Assembly: GCF_963678635.1 (NCBI RefSeq)
Contig: NC_087063.1
Span: forward strand, 73,429,617 to 73,493,616
Source: Symsagittifera roscoffensis
Taxonomy: Eukaryota > Xenacoelomorpha > Acoela > Convolutidae
Direction: 5' to 3'
DNA: 64,000 bases
The notes beneath the pieces were generated by a model. The model did no database searches and had not been told where the DNA came from. It worked only from the letters and a program-made list of their open reading frames with translations. This document shows, piece by piece, positions 56,001-64,000 of the stretch (position 1 is its first letter; the number at the start of each line of letters is the position of its first letter). A program made the translations under genes and the position numbers.

Positions 56001-59000
56001 TTTTTATCAGTTAAAAGCATAGTTTACCTAGGCTTAGGAAGATTTTTGAACTGCATCATTATTTTCAGTTGAAGTGGATTGTTTGAAAAAGTTTCAGGGG
56101 CGTATTTTTTGTTGGGTGGGTGGGATAAGTTTTTAAGAATCATGAGCGTAGTGAAGACTCTTTTATAGGTCTTGCTGATTTTTTTTGGTTTTTTTTTCAG
56201 GAAAAAGTCTGCAAATATTGATACACTTATGTATAATGCAGTTTTTGAGTTTAATTAAAATTCATCTGCTGAACGTGACGTAAATAGCACTCTCCAAATA
56301 CGAACGTGGAAATTGCGCGAAAAAACGAACAATTTTTAGTTTCGAAGTTTATTTTTAAGATTTCGCAGCTGAATAAAAATTTAACCTATTGATCCAGTTT
56401 TCTCAAGTTGGGTTTATGTTATCAAAAAAGCGCCAATCATAAATTGCTCTAGAAATTTGAAGAGCTTGAAGGGCATCTATTTTTTTCTTTGAAATTCGAA
56501 AGTTGACATTTTTCAAGAAAGTCAGTGTTTTTTTTTGTTCGCTTGCGTTCATTACTCTTTTCCAATCTTCGATTGGCTATGTTTCGATTATCTTGCGTTC
56601 ATGACTCTTTTCTAATGGTCTGTTGGCTATCTTTTTGATTTTATGTTAATCAAATTGATTTCTGCGATCCAAAAACACGATAAAAACTCGCATGTTGGGC
56701 GCTATAATGATGCTGTGTAAACGGTCGTTCATCAAAACATCGACATTTTTTTTGCCATGACTGAAAAAGCTTTTTATGATAAATTAATCAACACATAAAT
56801 TGAGCTTTATTTGTACAACTAGCACAAATGAACCTCACTTAATGTGTCGATTAATCTATCATATATAAGTTCTTTCAGCTATGGCAAAATAAAATGTTGA
56901 TTTTTTGGCGAAAATTGCGTAAATTTTATTGTGTTGTTGAAGTGTTGAAAAGTGTGTGATGTAAGTGGCGGGATATTGTGGGATAGAATGTTGTGTTTGT
57001 TGTAGACACCTACTGAGGAGCACATGGAGACGTGTGCCCTGTACCAGAGTGAGTCGGAGAGTGACTGCAAGGAGAGACTCAAGGTGCTACTCACCCGACT
57101 CAGGGACATTCCACGCACCAAGGTAGCACAACCAACATCAACCACACCTACCATTTCCCACAAAGAATCGGGCTAAGGGGGGTTGCGCATATCTAAAAAA
57201 ATATAAAAATTCGAGATTCCATCAAAATCAAAAAGTCTCAAGTTAAGCAGTGGATATTAAATTGAGACAAAAATGCTGTTTTTGAACACTTTTCGGAATC
57301 ATCTGACCAAAAAAACTTATTGTTTGGCGCGCGCTTTCCTCTGTAAATTTGTATATATTAGCGCTGAATGCGCTTCGGAAAGTTTTTGTTTGTTCGGACA
57401 ACAATGGATGTCGTAACAGGGAGAGAATAGATAAGAATGTGTACTTATTGGCATGCGATATTGTTTCAGTTATGGGTTCATGCAGAGGAAAAACAATCTA
57501 GCCTTATTTCAATTATCATGAAAAATCACTTGTTTGTAAACGGAAGTTAAATTCCTTTTCACCTTATCAATTTTTTTTGAAAATTTTCATCTTGAAATAG
57601 CTAGCGAGTCAACTATCTATCTATATGGGAATCCTAATCATCCATATGCTAATAGGCCAGTTACTGTCGTAAAAAGTAGCGAAGGAAGGGACAAGCATGT
57701 GAGAGCTGAGGGTGTCAAATAGATAAAGGGGTGCCAACACTCCCCCATCCCACTCTACCTCTCGACTCAAAAAATCCGGTACTAAAGCAAACACGCCGTG
57801 AAATACTGTAGTGTTTGAATTAGTAGTAATGAGGTAACCCCACCCCACCTAATAAAGAAGGCAAAGAACACCACCCCCCAGTGTGCAGTCAGTACCCCTC
57901 AACCGAAGGCCTTGTCAAAACCACCCGAGCAGCACAAATGTTCCGTTACTTCGTTACGAAAGTCGGAACAATAAAAACACGTATTCAAGCTTTTTTTGAA
58001 ATTGAGCTGTTTCAAAAAATGAGCTGAATTGGTGTTTGCTCACATGTAGGCGCTGCCAGAGGAGTGCCATGGCCACATCTTCGACGAGTTCAACCAGCGA
58101 ATAGCGAACCCAGGCAGGAGCCAACGACTGCTCTCGCTGTGTTTCTGCTGCAACTTCACCTCCATCTCGCAATGCAAGTGAGTGTCTGAGTGTTACGAAA
58201 GAAATGACCATCGCTTTGTGCTCAACTTGTTTTTTACAGTGTATTGTTTGATGCAAAGCCGACAACAGTTTAAATTACAGACAGCAGTTTGGAAAAAATT
58301 GCGAAAATTAGCTTCGATCGCGTACATAATTTTTCTATTACTTTATTATTAATAACTCTGGTCAACGTGCAAACAGGTACGGCGAAATGGATGATAATAA
58401 CCTTCCGCAGGAAGAAACTTGGGGGCAAGAAAATATAATTGTTGTGGTTGGAACCTTGGGGCTAATGGCACAACCATCGATTACGCTAGCCTTTAAAGAT
58501 TATTTCAGTCAGCTTATCAGATTTTGCCCCAAAAAAACATTATCTCACTGAAAGAATGCAGATGTAGTGTATGATCAGAAGTTCAGACTTCAAGCGTTAG
58601 TCGTCATTTACAGCAAGTTATTGTTCGTCTGCAGTTTTGGGTATCTGTTTGATTTTTATGGTGACGGAGCAATTTTTTGGGGGTTCGCAATTGCCCTAAA
58701 GCACGTCTGGTTTTGTAAAATTGTAATTTGCCTCTGTCCCTGAGAAGGCTAACATTTATGTGCCTGAGAATGCGAAGTGTTATTAGTATTGACACCATAA
58801 ACTACTAGAAGATACGCCTTCTGACAACCTGTTACCAAGTTATACGTATTGTTAGTGTATTTAATCTCAATTGGCATTACATATTTGGTAAATTGACATA
58901 CAGTGATGCACCCACCTATCTGCGACCGCCTGGGGTTGATAATAAATTAGAATGGCTAATGAAATAGAAATAGTCTTTTTTTAGGATTTTAAAGCGATTA

Positions 59001-60869
59001 CTTGATTTTTTTTCCAGTTCCGTCTATTTTCATTTATTATGGGGGATCGTTTATTATGGCAATTGCTTAGCTTGTTCCTAGTTGGCGTCTAGCTCAAAAG
59101 GAACGGTTTCTAATGACCTAGCTTGTCATGATACTTATTTCGTTTCCCGGGGCTGTAGAAAATAATAATTGTAAAGTGCAGAGTCATTAGATGATACTAA
59201 AAACGATCCAGTATTAGCCGCCGCCTATAATTAGTGTTCAATTCGGGCTTAAAATACATTCAAATTGATTTAACCGCGCGGGCGGTTAGAAGGAATAGAA
59301 TAGTACTGGGGTCGAGATCTAGTTCTAAATATACTCCCGATCGAATGGACTACCTTTTGATAAATAGAGCAGCCTTTGTGCCAAAAGACCGCCCACCTTC
59401 GGACCCCGCTAAATTGAGGTCTTTCCCGGGGAGATACGTGCTTAGAAGGCGAAGTCTACGGGGGATTGTCATTGAACGTGTAGCTTCACTCGGAATGTGC
59501 GGCTCTTAAATAGCTCTAATGGATCCCAAAAGAGTTGCTAGAAATGCCTTATCTGCACTAGTACATGTTCAAATATTTCCATGGAGATATCAGAATCAGA
59601 CTAGTTGGCATCAAATTGTCTTCCGCAATTGCGCTAGATAAAAAGAAGACCAATAAAGGCAGCGGTAGATTGGCGAGGGGAAGAAAAGAGTGCTAAAAAT
59701 AAACTGGACCAATTTTGAGGGATTTGCAACTAGAAGCTTTGTAATTTAAAAAGTAGACTGGAATATTTATTTTTTCCGGACCAAAGAAGGTAGCACTGGT
59801 GAGATGAAAAAGAGAGGGGACGTTCTGGTTCATTTAATCGCATAAGCTTTTGTAGGAATTATTGTATTTATGTTAAATTTGTTGCCATGTTGGAAGTCGT
59901 TTCAACTAGTCTTAAAAATTTGGCCCAATATGAAGTATACTTAATCCATTAACTGGAAAAAGGAGACGACGATACTTACGAGCTTTTCTTCGCTCGCTGT
60001 ACTTGATTCAAATAGCAGTTTATAACTTCTGAGCGACGTTATTATTGGCGAAGATGAAAGATGTTAGGACCGCTTTAAGGCGTCAGTTGTTTGAACAGTT
60101 TTGATTTATAAAAAAAATGCGCTCAGATTAGCCAATTATAAATACAAGAGGATCTACTTAACAATCTCCCCCCCCCCCCATGCTACCTACTTAAGAATCT
60201 CCACCCCTATCAATAAATTCAGTACAATAGCACTGAGCTTTCTATTGAGAATTCTAATTTTGCTGCATTCTGATTGGTCGAAAAATCGACCATTTTGATC
60301 TACTTAACAATCCCTCCTTTCTTGAAAGGGGTGGAGATTGTTAAGTAGATCAATTTTTTGCTCCACTTGGATGTTCATACTCGGTGATCTGGTCTAATTA
60401 CAAATCATTGCTCCTATAACTCAACCCGGTGCATATAACGAAAAGAATATAATAAAACATTAATTAAGCCTGGGTTTTGGATAAATCAGTTTGTCAACAA
60501 ATTGCGGCTTTTTGGAAAAATTGTCTATAGTTTTTTAGTCCACAAATCTTTAAACGCAAGCTAGCGCTTGTGTGATAATACGAGCTGGCTCTATATTTTC
60601 CAGCCGAAGCGGTACATTTCAACTTTTGTGTTCAATTTTTAATTCTATTTCGCTGTTTACGCATGTGTTTTATCCGCTTCAAAGCTTATTTTCTTTCAAT
60701 ACCTATTTAGTAATTTTTTTTGCATTTCTCAAACACCTTTTGCTTGTGTTGGCGTAGTTCAGCTTCGCCTCTGTGTTAAATATCCGTGCACTTGAATTAG
60801 CAACTGTTCTAAAGTCTCAATGGCTGTTTCAGGTGCTTCAAAAGAGGGTGCACTAGCTCCTCGGCCTAA
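40915..60869 (+). CDS. R7 RGS-binding-protein-like gene, six exons (230 aa predicted)
   Basis: Exons: 40915-41084, 46575-46695, 48721-48840, 57006-57122, 58050-58177 and 60833-60869. All introns are GT-AG and the phases agree (2, 0, 0, 0, 2). The product begins MNSRRLSRNIEKRI. Around residues 35-95 the order of blocks, DHARKIVEDLNLSVATLRHLV, then ILREDIASVAERAVTMADTC, recalls the N-terminal helices of R7BP/R9AP/RSBP-1, membrane anchors for R7-type RGS proteins in G-protein signalling. A further helix, CKERLKVLLTRLRDIP, fits their C-terminal SNARE-like helix. The C-terminus is Cys-rich (LLSLCFCCN..QCKCFKRGC), as expected for palmitoylation; there is no transmembrane helix as in R9AP. Family length is about 235-257 residues. 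Gene structure is firm. The family assignment rests on remembered patterns and is moderate. Additional 5' exons are possible. Confidence 0.6.
41715..42250. repeat. Dispersed intronic repeat, copy A, folded back on itself
   Basis: The left part (GATGAACGTAGTTCAGACTC, then TTCCACTACCGAACAGCAAA) matches copies at 48095, 53925 and others. From about 41996 the segment CAAATTGGGTTAATTTTA..GAGCTTTAAGACCATCTATTT is repeated in inverse at 42165-42250, giving arms of about 85 bp. The enclosed part carries the family's end (TTGCGTTCATTGACTC) in reverse. Confidence 0.75.
42340..42468 (+). repeat. Direct repeat, two 52 bp copies
   Basis: GGAAGTTTGGAGCAACAGAT and the following bases to TAAATCTAATC occur at 42340-42391 and 42417-42468 without visible mismatch, 25 bp apart. 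Confidence 0.9.
43117..43325 (+). repeat. Three tandem copies of an ~85-95 bp unit
   Basis: Each contains TACATGTGTTAGTACGATTT (or a close variant) and GTTCTAGAACTGTTATT. Just upstream (42910-43090) is a stretch of TTTATTTA-rich low-complexity sequence. Confidence 0.8.
44060..45435 (+). repeat. Diverged dispersed repeat, member 1
   Basis: Blocks such as ACTTGTTTTTTTCAACGG, GTCGGCTTAGATGTC and TACATTATAGTT-like segments recur in the same order at 47205-48025. It ends near a hairpin word, GCGCAAAGCTCAGCTTCACC, at 45415. No coding sequence is present. Confidence 0.5.
46187..46445 (+). repeat. tRNA-derived SINE, copy 1
   Basis: Head: GCGGTGGTGAAGCGGTTAGG (A-box-like) and CGGATGTTCGAGGCTCACC (B-box-like), 30 bp apart as in a tRNA gene. 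Body: AGCAGGGGCACAACAGCGG, GAGCTGTACAGCTCG, CCCTTGTGGATAAATGGTC. The same body is found at 55465-55675. It lies in intron 1, 130 bp before exon 2. Confidence 0.75.
46575..46695 (+). CDS. R7BP-like gene, exon 2
   Basis: 121 bp. Acceptor TATGGTCAG, donor GAG|GTACAC. After completing the split Arg codon it encodes 40 residues, from CVGSGCDTHILRED to DLIAPHIRNE. Confidence 0.75.
47205..48025 (+). repeat. Diverged dispersed repeat, member 2
   Basis: Similar in order of blocks to 44060-45435. It ends with GGTGCGAAGCTCAGCTTCGC, a near-perfect palindromic word that also occurs in variant form near 45415 and 60750. Confidence 0.5.
48095..48690 (+). repeat. Dispersed intronic repeat, copy B
   Basis: Starts GATGAACGTCGTTCAGACTC. 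It contains CTCCACTATCGAACAGCAAA, AAACGTGATCGACTTTTAG and CCAGTTTTCTCATT, and ends TTGCGTTCATTGACTCTTTT. It ends about 30 bp before exon 3. Related copies are near 41715, 50985, 53925 and 56130. Confidence 0.7.
48721..48840 (+). CDS. R7BP-like gene, exon 3
   Basis: 120 bp, phase 0 at both ends. Acceptor CTGTTTAG, donor GAA|GTGAGT. Encodes 40 residues including LLGTMMTGCIELLEQEV, a helical segment. Confidence 0.75.
50985..51385 (+). repeat. Dispersed intronic repeat, copy C
   Basis: Shares AATTCATCTGCTGAA.GTGACG, TTCCAGCGGAATAAAAACTT and TTGCGTTCATTACTCTTTTC with copy E (56130-56640), and more weakly with copies A, B and D. A GGTTCGATCCCC word about 110 bp upstream is discussed among the rejected items. 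Confidence 0.7.
52430..53830 (+). repeat. Degenerate tandem array, ~86 bp period
   Basis: Recurring order within each unit: aACCGATTCGGTCTATGAA, then TTGAAATATTTCAAAGTTTC, then ATAGCTTGAATAGCTTGC, then AGAAAAACTTGAAGTTTTT. About 15 units, many truncated. The last third (from about 53410) repeats as ~155 bp double units that are more alike, suggesting later amplification. Located in intron 3. Confidence 0.85.
53925..54385 (+). repeat. Dispersed intronic repeat, copy D
   Basis: GATGAACATAGTGATGACTT, CAGTTCATTTCCTTTGCTTA, ATTCCACGATCGAACAGTAA and a diverged end near TTGTCTCTTCCAAGTGTCTG. It follows immediately after the 86 bp array. Confidence 0.65.
55465..55675 (+). repeat. tRNA-derived SINE, copy 2 (decayed)
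   Basis: Matches 46220-46445: AATCGAAAGGTC..GTTGTTCGAGGCCCACC, AGGGCACAACAGAGGC, TGAACAGCTCG, GGACAAATAGTC. The A-box half is poorly kept. Confidence 0.65.
56130..56640 (+). repeat. Dispersed intronic repeat, copy E
   Basis: Contains AATTCATCTGCTGAACGTGA, ATCCAGTTTTCTCAAGTTGG and GAAGGGCATCTATTTTTTTC. The terminal TTGCGTTCAT.ACTCTTTTC occurs twice (56547 and 56603). Confidence 0.7.
57006..57122 (+). CDS. R7BP-like gene, exon 4
   Basis: 117 bp, phase 0. Acceptor TTTGTTGTAG, donor AAG|GTAGCA. Encodes an acidic linker (SESESD) and the helix CKERLKVLLTRLRDIPRTK. Confidence 0.75.
58050..58177 (+). CDS. R7BP-like gene, exon 5
   Basis: 128 bp. Acceptor CACATGTAG, donor CAA|GTGAGT in phase 2. Encodes ALPEECHGHIFDEFNQRIAN and then the Cys-rich segment SLCFCCNFTSIS. 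Confidence 0.75.
59234..59512 (+). other. GC-richer unassigned block in intron 5
   Basis: Open for 91 codons from 59234 and clearly less AT-rich than its surroundings, e.g. GACCGCCCACCTTCGGACCC. No family recognised, no splice sites that fit the R7BP-like gene. It may be a repeat fragment or a non-coding island. Confidence 0.3.
60151..60351. mobile_element. MITE-like element, 201 bp, 19 bp perfect terminal inverted repeats
   Basis: Begins GATCTACTTAACAATCTCC and ends GGAGATTGTTAAGTAGATC. An internal second copy, GATCTACTTAACAATCCCTCC-like, starts near 60297. There is a C run after the left end. Similar words (GGATCTACTTTTAATCTCC) appear near 41359, a possible related element. Confidence 0.8.
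60833..60869 (+). CDS. R7BP-like gene, terminal exon 6
   Basis: Acceptor GCTGTTTCAG. The first base completes the Lys codon from exon 5; then CFKRGCTSSSA and TAA at 60867. The phase agreement and continuing Cys pattern support this short exon. No canonical AATAAA was found close downstream. Confidence 0.6.
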
Positions 60870-63690
60870 TCACATCAATCTCTGAGGAGATGAATGTCCA
60901 TGTCACTCAAGATTCGATCACCATCCGCATCGATTGGCAGAACAGAAGAAGAGACCCTCTCTTAGCCTCTATCATTAGCTTTTACTATTCTCTCTCTTTA
61001 TACATCTCTATTTCTGATTTGTGATGATATTTTTCTCTTTTTATTATTTGCATCTTTATCGGAGAAAATATTACGATAAACCAAGTTGACCTTATTTTTA
61101 CCCTTCTCCAGTTCAGATGAAAGAAGTACACCAAGAAAGGAAAAGCAACTATTTAAGCTCAGTAGAAAATATCTTTAACGATGATTTTTATCGAGTGCGG
61201 GCTACGAGAATTTGTGACAGCGTTTGAATACAACCTGCCTAAATCTCAAAAATCCGGATAAGTTAATTGAAAGAATAGAATGAAGACAACGACCGGTTAA
61301 ATCAGTCAATCATAACCAGTTCAAAACATGAGACATAATGCAGTTGTGTCCCATAAAGGTTGCTGAGAGCGATGTCTTTTGTGGGATTTCACTACGAATT
61401 AGTTTGACGCGTAAATTGACAGATAATGCCTTTATTCGGGTTTAAAAAAATGATTTTCCCGGTGTGTTTCGCAGCAGCACGTAGACAACCAAGCCTTGTA
61501 TCAGATGAAATATTACAAATTTTATGTAGTGCAAATTCTTTTGACGCTTAAATGAAAAGATGGTGGAAAACTGTGTTGACGTGTGTCAGCTGAAAAGACA
61601 CATAAATGACGTGCATTGTTTGAACATCTCGACTGAATTGAAGTACCCTTCAATACGCCAACGTACCTAATTCCCAGTCGCATTTGAAATGTACTTTTAA
61701 ATTGGAACGACACCCTAAAACATCAACCTCATTTTGTTAATTCAGCAATTATTTCATGTGGTGGAGTTTTGTTCACAATGGTAGTTTTGGTTCTGTTCTT
61801 TAGCATTAGTGAAATTAAATTCAGCAGAAATACGGAGAAGTAGTTCAGTTTTGTTAAAATTTTGCATAGATTAATATATTTTCAATGTCAGTTCAATTTT
61901 TAGATACTCCGAAAATTAACGAACCGAAAATTTGCTTAGTATGTCAAGCAATTGACATGAACTTCATTAAGTCAAGGAGTGCTTTTTGGTCCGACCTGTT
62001 AATAAGTGCAACATATTTCAACATTGCTGTTCTAATTTTTGAGGCTGATCGATTGAAAACACGCCATGTGATCGTTTTCTAAGCTCTGATCGATGAACGA
62101 TTGACTGAGGTTGTTGGATGTTTGGCTCTAGGCGATGTGAAACAAGATATGGATATGTGTATAAGTGGCACTCAATTTGATTTCCATAAGTGATCGGGGG
62201 GGGGGGGGGGGGGTGTTGTATGGGATGGGGATATGACAGGAAACACTTGCTGAGCTGCATCAAGAGGCGCAGACGACACGCATCACTCCATTTCAATTCA
62301 TAAAAGCCAATTGTATTCAAGTGCACTTTATATTCAAGTGTAGTTTCAGATTGAGTGATGGGAAATGAGAGGGGAAGATGTTGAATGTTTACTTAATCCA
62401 TTTGCGGACTCTTAATTCCCTATAAAGATAAAGAACAAAACGTGCTGTGTGTAGGTGTAACGCAGATCGCTCCGGACCAATGGTTTTTAAAGGTCCAAAA
62501 ATCGCCAAATATGGTTTTTGGCACTGTTTTTCAAAGAATACTTCATTTTTAGAGGACAGGTTTTCGTTTTTTTAATTCTATTGTGAACTTGAGACACCCT
62601 TCTCAGGCCAATAAAGTTCAAAGGGCTGTATAGAGGAACACAAAATTTTCAACTAATTTTTAAGTATTGAATTTTTATTAATTTTCCAATTTCTTTTAAT
62701 TCGGCGACGCCGTTCAAACATTTCAAGTTTATAAAATAACGCTATGACGAAAAACGCTTAAATCAGTATTTTGAACAGGAGTGTAACTGAGTATAATGTC
62801 AGCTCGTGTATCCTTTTTTTAAATGCCAATGAACATACTGGGATCAATCGTACCCCCCCCCCTCCCTAAGTGACCCTATGTACAATATCCCCCCTAGCCA
62901 CTTATTAATTTTGAAAATTGATTTCGTATAAAATATTCATTTCAAAGAAAAGTGCAGAATAGACTGCTTTTAAAAAGGAATACCTATTTTATACTGTTAA
63001 TTAACCAAATTATGCTTAATTATTTTTGAAGTATTTTTTTTATTAATTAGATCAATTTAGTTTGCTATAAAAGTTGACACTTGAAAAACCAGTATTTTAT
63101 CCCCCCTAAATCGTTAGGAGAAATTGTATGGTTGATAGTGAAGACACCTATATAGGGTAATTTCCAAAATGACATAATTCCTAAATGACTTGAGCATGAT
63201 TGGGATTTTATTGCTTCCGAATAATTGTTGTGTGGCAGTTCTGCTGGAAAAATGGATCACTAGAAATAAGACAGTAACAGCAAGTTTATGCTTTTGATGA
63301 GAATTCCTAGAACTATTTTCAAGATAAATTTCATTCAGGGCTGGTTAAAATACAATTGCAGTACAATTTCAGAGTGCAATATGTGTTGCAATATTTTTGG
63401 AACTTGCAATATGTATTGTATAAGATTTCTATATCAAAATATGTATTGCAATTGTTGCAATGTTTTTGCGATACTTCCACTGAGCTTTCTGGGAGCGAAA
63501 AAAGTTGAGAGAAAGCTCTAGAATGTTAGGACCAAGTGAGCAATCTCCACCCTAAATCAATTTTGCAAATTTAATTTCAGGGCAAATTTTTCTTCTTAAG
63601 ATGCTTTTTTCTTTACAGTATAAACAAATTCGCAAACAATCCTTGCTGATTTCCATCAACATCGTTCGGTGTAACCGGGTATCTGAAGTC
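60870..63690. other. No gene recognised downstream of the R7BP-like gene
   Basis: AT-rich sequence. A run of 18 G lies at 62196-62213. Short imperfect repeats of CAATATGTGTTGCAAT type lie at 63380-63465. The frame at 63288-63521 merely reads through those repeats. Confidence 0.5.
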
Positions 63691-63699
63691 CTTTAATAG

Positions 63700-63995
63700 C
63701 TGATTTTCCTAGCGCGATTCTTCATCCGATGTATTGTTGAGAACTGCGCAAACTGCATGTTCGAACCCAAGCAACAATGTCCAAATTACGGGAGAGATGA
63801 GACTCCATCGTGTGGAAGATGGTAATGATTGCATCGAACAGAACACACACATCACCAAGTGTTAGATCCGATTGTTGAAGCTTCTTAGTATCAGACTCCA
63901 ACTTCTCCAGTTTCTAACAAATTGCTAATAAATAGGTTCTCTGCTGCAGATGGCATTAAGTTGATGATGTGTCGATTGAAATTATTGATGAACTC
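63700..63995 (-). pseudogene. Transposase-like fragment (hAT-associated type), frameshifted
   Basis: Minus strand, in three frames: KEFINNFNRHIINLMPSAA, then KLEKLESDTKKLQQSDLTLG..VCVLFDAIITIFH, then FEHAVCAVLNNTSDEES. The pattern leucine-rich linker, LQxxDLTLxDVxxLFD, FExAV resembles a segment seen next to hAT-family dimerisation domains; this is from memory. It is broken by frameshifts and cut by the window edge. Confidence 0.35.
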
Positions 63996-64000
63996 TTTCA

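Noticed and set aside
57621-58265. Minus-strand frames of 75-103 codons near exons 4 and 5
   Set aside because: The frame at 57954-58265 is antisense to exon 5, and the one at 57621-57848 shows no domain or splice signal.
62196-62213. Run of 18 G as a functional element
   Set aside because: Homopolymer runs (also C runs at 2614 and 10499) are common and error-prone; nothing else marks the site.

Overview
The window is a repeat-rich stretch of an animal nuclear genome, most likely an invertebrate. Evidence for this: a multi-exon gene with GT-AG introns of 2-8 kb, a tRNA-derived SINE, foldback (MITE-like) elements, CR1-like and L1/Tx1-like non-LTR retrotransposons, and a very large Ty3/gypsy-type LTR retrotransposon. 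No prokaryotic gene organisation is visible. I cannot name the species from sequence alone.

Positions 1-30737 are one nested repeat structure. A block of about 7.6 kb, holding the 3' part of an older LTR element (SGNH-like fragment, decayed accessory ORF, LTR) plus flanking repeats, is tandemly duplicated on the + strand. Copy 1 ends at about 3552 and copy 2 begins there. Copy 2 was interrupted at about 10948 by an L1/Tx1-like element. That element was in turn interrupted by an 18.2 kb LTR retrotransposon on the minus strand (11923-30084). Its two 920 bp LTRs differ at only about two positions, so it is young. It encodes a 3200-residue Gag-protease-RT-RNase H-integrase polyprotein with a TARG1-like macro domain at its C-terminus, and a second 815-codon ORF of unknown function. 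The older copies carry the same second ORF with a longer N-terminal part. The duplicated flank resumes at about 30508.

Positions 30738-40900 hold a solo LTR of the same family, repeat monomers of about 220 bp, a paralogous empty insertion site, three foldback elements, a decayed CR1-like element with a 2A-like motif (minus strand) and one orphan exon-like ORF.

Positions 40915-60869 carry the only convincing host gene: six + strand exons whose splice phases agree, predicting 230 residues. The protein resembles the R7 RGS-binding protein family (R7BP/R9AP/RSBP-1): a helical region followed by a cysteine-rich, probably palmitoylated C-terminus. Its introns contain two SINE copies, five copies of a dispersed repeat, a decayed array of about 86 bp units and a foldback element. 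The last 3 kb are unremarkable apart from a frameshifted transposase-like fragment on the minus strand at the very end.
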